Source: Ascoidea asiatica (taxonomy: Eukaryota; Ascomycota; Saccharomycetes; Ascoideales; Ascoideaceae). Taken from it: a stretch of 64,000 bases of DNA. The stretch's first letter is position 1. Each line of letters starts with the position of its first letter. The notes beneath the pieces were generated by a model. It was not told the origin of the DNA and searched no databases. It saw nothing but the letters and a program-made list of their open reading frames with translations. The stretch is taken from NCBI GenBank assembly GCA_001600695.1, contig BCKQ01000008.1, forward strand, positions 570,122 to 634,121. The letters are read 5' to 3'. The position numbers and the translations under genes are program-made. Shown here one piece after another: positions 30,183 to 42,146 of the stretch.

Positions 30183-33100
30183 TTATCTTGAATCAAAATA
30201 AGATAATTCAAGCTCCTTGAGTTCTCTTTGGTGTTTTAAACTATTAAGTTCAACTGAATTTTCAAGAGAATGAAGTTCTAAATCATTTTTCAATTTCTCT
30301 AATAATAATTTATTTGTTTCTTTAAGTAAAGTAAATTCATTAAAAGCATTNTCTTTTAATCTTTTTATTCTCTTTTTTTTAATTTCAATATCATTATTTA
30401 AAATCTCAAATTGATGTTTCATATTTGTTATTCCATTAATTTTAATTTCATATTCTTGTTTTCTCATTGGTAATTCTTTTTTTAAAACATCAATAAATAT
30501 TTCAAGTTTCTTTTGTTCTTGTTTTTCATAAATTTCTTTTGCTTTATCTTCCAATTCTTTTTTTTGTTCTAATTTTGCTAATTCTACTTTTTCTTTAATA
30601 TGTTTTAAAAATCCTTCATTTTCACTTAATTCTCCAATTTGTTTAAAGTTTGGATTTGAAACTAAATAACTTTTAATATATCCATTATTAATTTTTGGAA
30701 ATTCAATATTTAATGGTTCAATAATTCCAGATTTTGAAGTTTTAAATTCATTACTTGATCTATTCACATTTTCAATTAAATCTTGAGTTCTTTTTTGAGT
30801 TTCTGAAATTTTTTGTAATTCTTGTTTTTCTAAGTCAATTATATTTCCTTGCTTGAACTTTTCTTGTTCAATATGGGTCATTTCCAGAGGTTGAATTTCT
30901 TCAATTTNTCCCACTTCTTCAATATATTCAATATCTTCAATGTCTTCAATATCCTTCTGTTGCTTTTGATTTTGATTTAGTCCTTCAGAGAGAATTGTAC
31001 TTTTTGTTACTACTTCATTTGTAGATGCTTTATTAATACCATCTTTCCAGACAGAAGGTTGTACTTCCATTACTGGTTCCATATTTGTATCTAGCTGATT
31101 ACTTGTATCTGGTTGAAAAGTTTGAGATTCTATAGTATTAGAATTATCATTTTTTTCAACAGATTTTTCAATATGCAAAATCTCGTTTTCGGAACTTTTT
31201 TTAGAATTGGAAATAATGTTTAAATCANCTTTTTCGTTAGAAGATGATATAAGTTTCACAGATTNCTNACTCGAAGATTCACTAAGTTTCTNTATATCAT
31301 CAGTATCATTTGAAAGAATATTTACCTCAGGATTTGAATTAAATTTTTCATTAATATTTTTTGAACTATCAATAGGTTGCTTATCAGGTAAAGTAACTTC
31401 TTTAATTTCTTCTGCCTTTTTAGAAATTTGATAAGACTCCAATTCTTCCGGTACATTTAAATCTTTGATATTATCAACTTCAGTGCTATCAATTTTTTCT
31501 AAATTATTATTAATTGAGTTTCCATTATTTTTTTCAGAACTATTTGTTGCATCTTGAGGTTTTATAACATCTGTTTTACCAACATTGGAAACACCTTCTT
31601 CAGATAAAGTTTCAAGGGCATCAACAAATGGACTTTCTTTATCGCTTTCATTACTTGATGTTTTATAGTCTTTAGCAGTTTGATTTTCTATAGTTAACAT
31701 ATCAATATCATCATCATTATCGTCATTATCATTATTATCAATTGGATTTAGCATATCGATTTCATTTTTAGAACCAATATCTATTTCAAAAACAATTGGA
31801 TGAGAATCCGATTCACTGATATGATTGTTATCAGATAAATTATTTTGAAAAGGGGTTGATTCATTCTTTGCCAAAGCTTCATCAGTCTTTATATTATGAG
31901 AATCAGTTGATTTCAAATCTTCTATTTTATTATTTTCCTGANTATTTGTATTTTGGGTTTCATTTTCTTTTAACACATTATCACAAATTTTGTTATCCGG
32001 AATTCCTGTAGATAATTCCAGAATCTCATCAATATTATCAGGTTTTTTGGAATTAGAAATTTCTTTTTCAACAATTTTTTTATTATTATTTACAAAAACT
32101 GGTACTTTTGTTTCAAAAACAGGATCAGTTTCTTTAAATCCATTTTCCTTTCCATAAGTTTCCCAATAATCATCAATTAGCCTAACTCCATTCTGAATAA
32201 TTCGAGCACCTAAAATAAGAAATAATGACCGTACAGGCAAAAGTAAAATATCTTTCTTTTGAGATTCTTTAATTAAGTTATTTTTCCAAAGAAAATCTTG
32301 TTCTTCAACTGTTGCTTTACATTTAATTAAATACTTGAATCTTTNATCCTTGAAAAGATTAATAGAATCAAAAAAATTTAATTCTTTAGCTACATCCAAT
32401 GCTAAACAATACAACATTTTACCTTTACCTGGTAAAGTAAAAGTAGTAGTTACAAATTTTTTTTGTGTATTAAATAAAAATCCATTCTTAGAAATTTTTT
32501 TTTCACCTTTTGGATCAAATTTTGTTTGTTTATACTCATCTTTGAAATCAGATGATATAATGTTTGAGTCGTAAAAAGATTCATCTGGTATAGGCCATAC
32601 AGGTAAATATAGGGGAATTGATGAAATATTTCCATTTTGTTTTTTATCAAGACATATTTTTGATGTTTCTACTTTAAATATAGTAGGCATTTCAGATCCA
32701 AGCATATTTTCAGGAAGTTTTTTCTCTATTTCTGGAATATTTTTATCATCAATAACTTTTTGTGATACAGGTTTTGATTCAGAAGTATGGATACTTTCGG
32801 AATCTGTAGTTAAAAGTTTATTTCTTGTTTCCTCTACAGCTTTTTCTTTTTCAATAAGACTAACTTTATTGGATGCAGGAATAATTATTTCAGACTCTTT
32901 TCTATTAGATTCCTTATTTTCTTTCCCATAAACAGTATCTTTCAAATCTGAATATTGCTGTTTATTATCTTTTTGTTCCAACTCAAATTCCTTCTGCGTT
33001 GTTTTTGGTTCTGCTTGCTTAATCTGAAAGTTTTTATCATCTATGATTTTAGGATCTTCTTTCATTTTTTCAATTTCATCTTTTGCTGCTTCAAGTACTA

Positions 33101-35357
33101 CATTGTTATTATTTAAATCTTCATCTATCTGTACTTTATGTTTTTTCTGATCATTTTCCTTGAGATTATTATCATTTTTAGCTTTCATTAGACTTGTAAC
33201 ATTGATTATATTTGACTTGGGATCCATTTTTGTGTCAATAATTTGAGACTCAATAGATAAATTTTTCATAATTAAATTTTCCTCTAATTCTTTCTTTTCT
33301 ATTTCTTCTTTCTCTTCTAGTTTTGTTTCTACTTTCTCTTCTAGTTTTTTTTCTATTTTTTCTTTTATATTTTCTTCACTGTTTTCCTGTATATTTTCTT
33401 TTATATCCTTCTCTACATTTTTTTCAACTTTTTCGTCTTCATCTTGTTCTTCTTCATCATCAAAAATAACACGCTTTGGTCGGGTATTTCCTAGTAATAA
33501 ATTTTCATTACTAGATTTAATTTCATCATTTTTTTCATCTGAGTCAGTATCACTACTACTATCAATTATTATTATTTGAGATTCAGGAGGAGGAATAAAT
33601 GGTTTATTATCATTTCTTGAAAATCTCCTTCTTTTTTTTTCTCTTTCAGAATATCTACTTGGAGATGTTAAAGACATACCAGAAGAAGTTAATTGTTCTA
33701 AGATTGATCTTCTTTTTCTTTTTTTATTATTATATTCAGGTTTTGATTTAGTTATTGAAATTTGTGGAACTGGGGTTATAGAAGTTTTAGAAGTTTTTAC
33801 ACTTGTAATTGATGAAATTGATTTATTTTTATTTTGATCTTTAATAACTTTAATTTTTTTATTTTCAATAGAAGAATTTTTTTTTAAAGAAAAAGTTTCA
33901 GTTGAGAAGGAATAAATAAATTTTGAAGAATTATAATTTAAAATTAATAAAGGAAAAATTCCATTTTGTTGAATATTTGTAGTATCTTTAAAAATTGTAG
34001 CTTTTGATTTTAAAGTTGTTAAACAATTTATAAATTTTAAAATTTTATGAGAAACAAATAATTCAAGATAAATATTATTATTTTTTAATAAAAAATCAAA
34101 ATCAGAATTTTTTTTAAAAAATTCAATAGGTTTTTTAAAAATAATTAATAATTGATTATTTAATTTATTAAATTCATTAATAAAATCAATTTCAAATTTA
34201 TCTTTACTTAATTTTAATTCATCTTTAGTAGTTAATTTTGAATTTAAATTTAAATTTTTATCATTTTTACTAAAATCTTTTACCATATTTCTTTTATGAA
34301 TATATTTTAAATATTGAGATTTAAAAGCAATTTTATTTAAATTATTATAAAATAAATTTAAAATTTTAAATTGAAAAAATAATTGAAAATTTTTAAAAGA
34401 TGAAGGATAATTTAATAAATTTAAAAATGGAAAATTTTTTAAAGAATTTATTAAATTTAAAGGAGTTTTAATATTATTATTATTTAAATTTATTAAAAAT
34501 TGATTATAATTAAAATTATTTATAATTTGTTCTTGTTTAAAAAAAAAAGAAAATTCTAAAATTGAATTTTCAATATTAATATATGAATTTATAGTAATAT
34601 CTTTTAAAGAAAATTTTATATTATTTATTGAAAATGGATTTAATAATAATAAATTTCTTAAAGTTATTTTAGATTGAATAATTTCAATAAATTTTTCAAT
34701 ATTTTCAAGAAATAAAAGATCATTTATAAAAAAAAAATTATCATAATTATTATTATTATTATTATTATTTAAAATAGTTAAAAGATAAATAATTCTTAAG
34801 AAAATTAAAGATAATTTAAAGCAATTTGTATTTGAGGTTTCTTGATTGAAATTTAAGAATTTAAGTGATAAATTAAAAGGTATTTTTGAGTTATTATTAT
34901 TATTATTATTAGTAGTAGTGATAATATTATTATTTGAAGATATTAATGGAATTAATAAATTTAAAAAGTTTAAAGATAATTGAGAAAAGATATTATCATT
35001 TGAATTAGAAGAGTAATCTAAATCTAAATCTGAATCTGAATTTGAATCTGAATCTGAATATGAATATGAGTTATTATTATTATTGAATAAAATATTTTTA
35101 TAAAGATTTAAATTTAAATTTTTTGAAAAATTTAAAATTAATAAAATTTTAAATTTTTTTAAATATAATAATATATTCCAATTTTCATTAATAAATATTA
35201 AAAAAATTGAATTATAATTATTTTCTAAAATTAAATTTTTTTTTTTTTTACTTAAATTAAAATAACGATTATTAGAATTTTCTAAATTTGAAGATATAGA
35301 TATATTATTATTTTCTAGAATAAATAAATTATAAAATATATAATCTGAATCATTTAA

Positions 35358-35435
<78 letters not shown>

Positions 35436-35540
35436 TTTATCATTTTGAAGATTTAAACTTTTTGAGATGTAAATTGAGAATAGATCTATAAGAAAATCAG
35501 AACTTAAGGAAATATTATTATTTGAATCATTTTGATTCAT
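30183..35540 (-). CDS. giant protein with Rsc7/Swp82-type chromatin-remodelling (CRC) domain
   Basis: The 1785-residue ORF is open throughout. At about 980-1120 it holds the CRC_subunit domain found in Rsc7/Npl6 and Swp82 of the RSC and SWI/SNF remodellers. Its pieces are LPVWPIPDESFYD, FDPKGEKKISKNGFLF, TTTFTLPGKGKMLYCLALDV and LLLPVRSLFLILGARIIQNG. The N-terminal ~590 residues are Asn/Leu/Ile-rich, with a run of about 27 Asn at 36-62, and are not recognised. Basic RKRRS patches and an acidic region follow (650-950). The last ~170 residues form a Lys/Glu/Leu coiled coil. Known relatives have about 430-620 residues, so this is an extreme expansion or a fusion. Five or more single Ns lie in it. 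Confidence 0.75.
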
Positions 35541-35898
35541 TTCCTGATTATGATTATGAATATAATATTTGATTAATTATTAATACAATCAATGTCTTTT
35601 TAAAAGAATGTTTATAATGAATTGATTGAATTCATTAATCATTTAATCATTTAATTTATTGTTGTTATTGTTATTGTTATTTTGTTATTTTGTTATTTTG
35701 TTGTCTCCCACCGTTTAAATCAATAATCAATAAAAGCTGGAGAAACAGAACAGGGCTCTGCTTCAGGGCTCTGCTTCAGGGCTCTATGGGCAAAGCAGCG
35801 CCGTGGAAGTGGTCTCGATGCCGATAACAGAATAATGTATTTATTTGTATTACAGTTATTACAGTTATTACAGTTATTGTATTATTAAATGTGTATAT
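35541..35898. other. spacer with AGGGCT tandem repeat upstream of the CRC-domain gene
   Basis: The first part is AT-rich with GTTATT microsatellite (about 35655-35700). A GC-rich patch at about 35700-35830 holds a 13-bp tandem repeat. TTACAG repeats lie at about 35850-35875. No ORF is seen. Confidence 0.55.
35751..35789. repeat. 13-bp tandem repeat CAGGGCTCTGCTT
   Basis: Two exact copies and one partial copy begin at 35751, 35764 and 35777. Each contains AGGGCT, the Tbf1-like half-site seen upstream of RPL33. The repeat is about 210-240 bp before the CRC-domain gene's start. Confidence 0.75.
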
Positions 35899-36381
35899 TC
35901 ACTTTTGTTTATTTGAAATATTTTGAGTTTTGAGATTTTCTTTTTTTAAAAATTTAATTTCATCTTGTAAATTTTTTATTTTACTAACTTCAAATTTAAG
36001 ATCTTTTATATATTGATTTTTTTTTTTTCTAAATGCTCTTTGAGCAATTCTATTTTGTAAAGCTCTTTTTGTTAATTTTAATGATTTTATTATTTTACTT
36101 TTTTTTGATATTATTTTTTTAACTAAATTACTATTATTGATTTCATTATTATTTTTATCCTCATTTTCACTATTACTACTATTATCATTAATATTATTAT
36201 TAATATTATTATTAATATTATTACCAAATTTATTGATCAAATTCAAATTATCTTGAATCTGATCATTTATTTGATTTTCAATTTGTTTTTCAATGTTTTG
36301 AATTTGATTAAAATCTTGAATTATATTATCTTCTTCTCCTTCTTTCTCTTTTCTTTTCTTTTTTTTATTACAATTATTCAT
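35899..36381 (-). CDS. small Yap-type (AP-1-like) bZIP protein
   Basis: The protein has 160 residues. The basic region at about 105-125 reads KRALQNRIAQRAFRKKK. It fits the N-x-x-A-Q-x-x-F-R signature of Yap/Pap1-type bZIP factors, with Gln and Phe where GCN4-type proteins have other residues. A short zipper follows (KDLKFEVSKIKNLQDEIKFL). The N-terminal half is Asn/Gln/Glu-rich. There is no room for the C-terminal Cys-rich redox domain of Yap1. Length is short for the family. It could be a real small member (Fcr3- or Yap5/6-like) or a gene whose remaining part is missed by a frame change. Two MCB-like sites lie upstream (36798, 36826). Confidence 0.75.
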   Translation of the reverse strand: MNNCNKKKKRKEKEGEEDNIIQDFNQIQNIEKQIENQINDQIQDNLNLINKFGNNINNNINNNINDNSSNSENEDKNNNEINNSNLVKKIISKKSKIIKSLKLTKRALQNRIAQRAFRKKKNQYIKDLKFEVSKIKNLQDEIKFLKKENLKTQNISNKQK

Positions 36382-37001
36382 CTCTGAATTTAAATAAAGA
36401 GATGATTTCCAAAGATTATTGGGTATACTTATATCATTACCATTATCATTACAATTATCATTTTTATTATCATTTATATTATCATTTATATTATTAATAT
36501 TTGTAATATCATTTTTAAAATGTCGATTTCAATCTTAGTTTTTTTTTTTTTTTTTGCAGTTTCACTTTTCATAATTCAAAGTCAATGTTTTCAAAATNAA
36601 ACTTTATTTAATTTATTATATCCTGAAATTTCTCACAATTTTCTTAAAACTGAATAAAACAAGATTAAATCATGGTAAAATCAAAGGGGAAAGTGAAAGT
36701 ATTTTAATAGAATTCTGATCACTTCTAATTCTTTTTCAATACCATGACAGGATCCTAGAATTACTGCTCTTCTGCACGGTCCTAAAATAGATTATTTACG
36801 CGTTGTTTTTATTTTTATTTCATTTACGCGACTTTTTAAAGAACTCCCATGAACTTGGTCTCAGATGCAATTTAGAATATAAAGCAAAAAAATATATATA
36901 TATATATGTTATATTATATTATATTATATGATATTATTAATAATCTACAGTATCTATAAAAAAAGAATTTGAATTTAAATCAAAAAGAATTTCAAATGTA
37001 T
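36382..37001. other. bZIP upstream region / CSC1 3' region
   Basis: ACGCGT (36798-36803) and ACGCGA (36826-36831) lie within a moderately GC-richer patch (about 36730-36870), some 420-450 bp before the bZIP start. A TATA-rich microsatellite follows at about 36890-36930. No gene is seen. Confidence 0.5.
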
Positions 37002-37208
37002 TTATTCCCATTCAAGTAATCTGATACGTTTTCTAACTGTACCTTCATTATTTGCCATAATTACATGATCTCCTTCAATTGCAATCCATGGTCCATCTAA
37101 AGCTTCAAATAAATATGGATATTCATAACTTTGATTTTTTTCTCTTCTTTCATCTAATGTTTTCTTACTTGAAAATCTTTTAATCATTTGTCTAACATTT
37201 TCTCTTGA

Positions 37209-37240
<32 letters not shown>

Positions 37241-40040
37241 CATTATTATTACCATCTCTATGAAAATTACTTATACTATTTCTATGAAAAAATCTATTAT
37301 TATAACTTAGTAAATTTGGATTAAATGTTGGTGATGAAATCAGATTTTCTCTACTTCTAGATTCTATTGGTGTAATTGATTGATTGGAATTATTATTATT
37401 ACCAGAATTATTATTAATATTCTCATTATGTTCTTCTTCTTGTTGAATTTCTTCTTCTCCTCGTATAGCTCTTAATGCAATAAAATATGATAATGGTAAA
37501 TATCTTCTTTGAAATTCATATAAAAATCCAATAGTTAATATTGGTAATGGTGTTAAACATGTTGCTAATACATATGCATTTAATAATGCTAATGTTCCTG
37601 CCATTGTTAATTGTAATAATAATAATCCTAAAATTATTCTTCTAAAAATTATTGGCCAAACTTTTCCAGTTGAATGTGGTGGATGTGCCATTGAATAAAC
37701 TAATTGATATTTATAAACATAATATCCAATAATAAAATAAACAATACCTGCTGCTAAAATTTTTGTTGATAAAACTGAATACATTAAAACAATTATTAAT
37801 ATTAATAAAGGTTGTGGTAATGTTAATCCAAAATTAAATATTGGTGGTTTATATAAATTTCTATGTTGTCTTGGTGTTTTACATGTAATTTTATTAAATG
37901 GAAATTGAAATAAATTTCCAATTAATAATAATCTAAATGGAAACATACCAATACCTTGAAAAATTATTAGATCAACATAAAATACTGAAAATTCTCTTAA
38001 ACTACTTGCTAATTGTTTTGCAATTTTTGTTGTATCACTTAAAAATCCCCAATATGTTGATGCAGTTCCTGCTAATGTAAAAACTAAAAATAAATTAACA
38101 AAAACATAAAAAAAATTTTTTGAAACAATTGATAATTCTTGTTCTCCATAACTTATAAATCCTTGTTTTGATGATAACCATGAATAAAAAAATGGTATAA
38201 TAAAATTTAAAAATGTAAAAATATATGTTGGTAAAAGTCCACTTATAAAATTTTCTGCCCATTTATTTCTTTTTAAAAAATTTCCTAAAGCTGGCCAAAA
38301 TCTAGTTATAGTTTTTGTATTTAATAATGTTGCAAGATATGAAACTGGAAATAATAATCCTATTGATAATACTGATATTAAAAAAAATATAGTATATTGT
38401 TTAATTAATTTTTGTCTTTTTGATAAACAAACATTTTTCCAAATTAAATCATGTGGAGCTGGAGCTAAATGACTTATTAAATAATTTACATGAGGATCAA
38501 TTACAGCTTGTGCTGCCATTTGAGCACTTGCAACAGTATCCATAGTTATAAAAGCTGTTGGAGTTGCAGAATAATGATAATTTCTTGCATTTAAAATTTC
38601 TTGATCAATTAATTCAAGATTATTTGATAAATAATCAATTGCATCAACTTTTTTACCAAATAAACCAAATTTTCCAATTCTAATTTTTGGTCTTCTATGA
38701 TTATAAGATGAAGCAGCTAAATTTAAAATTCCTGTACTTTGTATAGATAAATTATCATTACTTTCATCATTAATTTCATTATTATATATATTATTTATTG
38801 GATTTCTAATTTCATTATTATTATTGGCATTGTTATTATCATTGTAGTTGAAATTTTGAGTTGATTGAAGATCATTTTGATTTAAAATCAGTGGTTCTTC
38901 ATCATCATATAAATCTAAATCTGAAGTTTCAGAATCAGATAAAGAAGTTAAAGAATCTATAACTGTATGATTAATATTATTTATATTATTTGAAGGACTT
39001 GCTTCTATATCATTATCAAATAGATCATTATTAATTATACTTTGATTTCTATTAACTCTATTATTTTGATTTTGATTTTGATTGTTGGTAGTAATATTAT
39101 CTTGATATGGAGTTATATTATTACTTGAATTTAAAGGTAAAAATTCATTAATATGAAAATTTTTAATATTATTAACATTTTCAATTTGATTTTTATTTGA
39201 ACCTAAATAAATTGACCAAAATTTTTCTAAATTTTTAATAATTTTTTTTCTTTGAAAAAATAAATTATTTAATTTTTTCCATTCTTTACATAAAATTACT
39301 GAATTTACATTACCAATATTTAAATTTTGAATTAAATTTTTTAAAATTTTTTCATTTCTTAAATCTGGAGGTATACCAGATAATAATATTGTTCTATCAG
39401 TTATTGAATTTTGATTTGCTAAATAAGCTTGTCTTATATGAAGTATATGATTTGTTTCATTAAATAATATTGAAGCAGTTAAAAAAGTGAATAAATAAGT
39501 AAAAAAAACATATAACCAAAGAAATAAAGGATATTCTTCTGGAATTTCTTTATTTAAAGAATTATTATTTTGATCATCATGAATATTATGATCATTATCA
39601 AAATCTCCGGTGAAATAAAATCTTATTGGACTTATAATCAAAGAAGCAAAAATAAATAAAATTAATAAAATTTTAATTGACATTTTAAAAAAAGATAAAA
39701 ATACAAAAGCATCTAAACCNGAATTTTGTAAAATATCATTTTCATTTAATTTAATTAAAGTTATAATCCAATTAAATAAATTTTTATTTGATAATTTTGG
39801 TAAAGATTTTCTTCTTAATAATCTTGAAGAATAAAAATTTGACCATTTAATTCTTAATATTGAAAAAGTAATAAAAGCAAAAATACCTAAAATTAAAGCA
39901 ATAAATATTTGAGTTTTAACAACTCTTGCAGGAGGTTTTCTTATATCTACAATTGGAGGATCATCAGGATCAGTTATATTTGATTGATTATTTATATTTA
40001 AAGAATTATAAAAGATAAAAATATCATTAAATTTATTCAT
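37002..40040 (-). CDS. CSC1: OSCA/TMEM63-family membrane channel, Csc1-like
   Basis: The 1012-residue polytopic protein belongs to the calcium-permeable, stress-gated cation channel family (Csc1, Rsn1, Phm7 in yeast). The N-terminal part has TM1 (about 45-63), RIKWSNFYSSRLLRRKSLPKL, LDAFVFLSFFKMSIKILLIL and ISPIRFYFTGDFD. A large hydrophilic loop at about 225-520 holds the RRM-like region and Asn/Asp-rich inserts, ending in TAFITMDTVASAQMAAQ and HLAPAPHDLIWKN. The core 7TM block covers about 545-855. Pieces are LPTYIFTFLNFIIPFFYSWL, FFYVFVNLFLVFTLAGTA and RRIILGLLLLQLTMAGTLAL. The cytosolic tail is Asn-rich and ends in basic IRLLEWE. It most resembles Csc1 (YLR241W) near the N-terminus. Confidence 0.85.
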
Positions 40041-41267
40041 TTTTTCTTTTTTTCTTTATTTTTTTTTTGAAGTAATATAAGAAACTAAAATTAGATTTAT
40101 AAATAAAATATTATTTTTTTTATATAAGGTAATTGCTCATTATGTTTTGGTATTGATATGATATGATTAAATTATGAATATTCTTTTGATGATTTATTAG
40201 TTCTTATTATCTTCTCGTTGCTGTTATTGATATTGATATTGATATTGATATTGATGTTGATATTCCTGTAGTTATTTCAATATGTTGTTGAAGAGTATTT
40301 CTAATATAAGTCACAATCCTGGAGACAGATAGTGATAAAAAGATTGTTACTTCAGCATGAGATAAGTGATAATGAATTTGATAGAGGAATGCGGATACAG
40401 CACGGATCCCAGTCCGGATATACGAGGACGGAAATGGGCTCAGAGACAAAACAGTTGAGGGAATTCCGGCCAGAAGTGGTCGGATGATCGTGTTGNGCAN
40501 ACTTACCGAGGGTTCTGTTTGCAGAAGGTATTCCGGTTGTTTGTTTTCGAGATCTTTGGGCCACTTTTTGTCAACTTTGGGTTACTTTTAAAAAGCGGTA
40601 CCAAAGGGGACGTGCGTTATTTTGCATTTAGGGCTCTAATTTATATCTTTAATCGGTNNTGCGTTAGGACAAAAAAAAGCTGTATATGGGNCAAGCTTTG
40701 CAGGGTCCGGAAACTTTCAGTAGCAGAAATTTTGAAATCTGCCACTTTCTGATAACGAAATTTAAAATGATTGAAATTGAATGAAGTTGATTGAAGTTGA
40801 ATTCTGGTTTAGTCTTGAATAGCAATCGAAAGGAAAGAAATGTTATGTTTGTACAGGGCAATTTGTAAGCAGAGGGTAGGTATTTTCTTTTATTATTTCC
40901 CACTAGAGAAATTTATGATCTCATATAAAGTAATAATGTCAAATAAAACATTGGAAAATATTTCGATTGCTACTGGGAAATTACTTAACTAAGATTTAAT
41001 TGCAAGCAATTGATTTATTATTATTATTATTGCTATAATAACAAATTGAAATGAGTGATTGAATCTATTTGAGAGAGATTTGGAGAAGGATATTAAAAAA
41101 GTATATATAAATATGGATAATTTTCTTTTACTTTTTAATTATATATTTTATATTTTGTTTTNGTAATTTATAATTATTAATTGAATAATTAATTAGTTTT
41201 TCAAATTTTACTTTATCAAATACTTTNTCAATTGCTTTGAATAATATATTTTTTAAGATTTAATAAA
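40041..41267. other. divergent spacer CSC1 / DUF1774 gene with GC island
   Basis: A GATATT repeat (about 40222-40260) precedes a GC-rich block at about 40385-40710. The block has GCGGATA (40391), CGGATCC (40403), CCGGATAT (40414-40421), ATTCCGG (40463, 40531), TTAGGGCT (40628-40635) and CCGGAAA (about 40708). Several Ns lie there. The remainder to 41267 is AT-rich. ORFs across the block are discontinuous and not accepted. Confidence 0.55.
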
Positions 41268-42146
41268 ATGGCAGAGAGTAGATCAATTTTAGTTTCAAGT
41301 CAATTTTTAACAATTGTTTCATTTGTTTTATCAATTTATGGAAATTTTCGTTATTTAATATTTGGTAAATCTGATCCATTTGATGAAAATGATCCTTTTC
41401 ATATTGGTATTACTCCATTTACATCAAATATTTTTTTTATATTTATATTTTGGTTTGCACTTTATGGTTTTCAATTATCTTTTATTTTACAATTATTTTA
41501 TCCAGATGATAATAAAGGTTCAACAAATTTAACTTCAATTACTGATGATTCAACAAGATTAACAATTTCTCAAATTGTTGGATGGCATTTTGTTATATTT
41601 AATTCTTTAACTTTTGTTTGGTCAATTTTATTTGGTAATGGTCATTATATATTATCTGAAATTATAGTTATTGCAAATTTATTTAATATATTTTCATTAT
41701 ATTTAATTTATAAAACTTATAAATTAAAAAATGTTACTAATTTTTTCTTAATTCATATTTCAAATGTTGCTATGCCACTTTCTTGGTTAATTTATTTATT
41801 ATTTTGGAATGGTGCAGTTATGTTTCATTCACATTTAAATTTATTTTCAAGAATTTTAGCAAATATTTTCATTTGGGATTTTTTGATTATTCCAATAATA
41901 TTTTTAATTTTTTTTAAAGATTGGACAATTTCTTTAATCACAAGTTATTTAATGTTAAGTCTTGGTTTTGGACAATTATTTACAAAAATTTTTGCACTTC
42001 AATGGATTTTTGCTTTTATAATTTCTGGAATTTTATTTGTTATTAGTATCATGGCTGTTACAGGTTCAACTTTAAATACTTTAAGTGAAACAACAAATGA
42101 ATTTGTTGAAGATAGAGAAAGAGCTCCATTATTAACTTCATCATAA
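41268..42146 (+). CDS. fungal multi-pass membrane protein, DUF1774 family
   Basis: The 292-residue protein has about eight hydrophobic segments (near 10-32, 52-75, 104-122, 126-148, 155-178, 190-212, 218-236, 240-262). The stretch FWNGAVMFHSHLNLFSRILA followed by NIFIWDFLII and KIFALQWIFAF is the conserved part of the fungal DUF1774 family. There the aromatic WNGA, RILAN and FALQWIFAF motifs recur. No function is established that I know of. The C-terminus is acidic and ends in APLLTSS, a possible sorting tail. The first ATG follows an A-rich leader. It is divergent from CSC1. Confidence 0.8.
   Translation: MAESRSILVSSQFLTIVSFVLSIYGNFRYLIFGKSDPFDENDPFHIGITPFTSNIFFIFIFWFALYGFQLSFILQLFYPDDNKGSTNLTSITDDSTRLTISQIVGWHFVIFNSLTFVWSILFGNGHYILSEIIVIANLFNIFSLYLIYKTYKLKNVTNFFLIHISNVAMPLSWLIYLLFWNGAVMFHSHLNLFSRILANIFIWDFLIIPIIFLIFFKDWTISLITSYLMLSLGFGQLFTKIFALQWIFAFIISGILFVISIMAVTGSTLNTLSETTNEFVEDRERAPLLTSS

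Noticed and set aside
40207-40903. ORFs in the CSC1 upstream island
   Set aside because: Several short frames on both strands with Ns, none with a domain or plausible start context.
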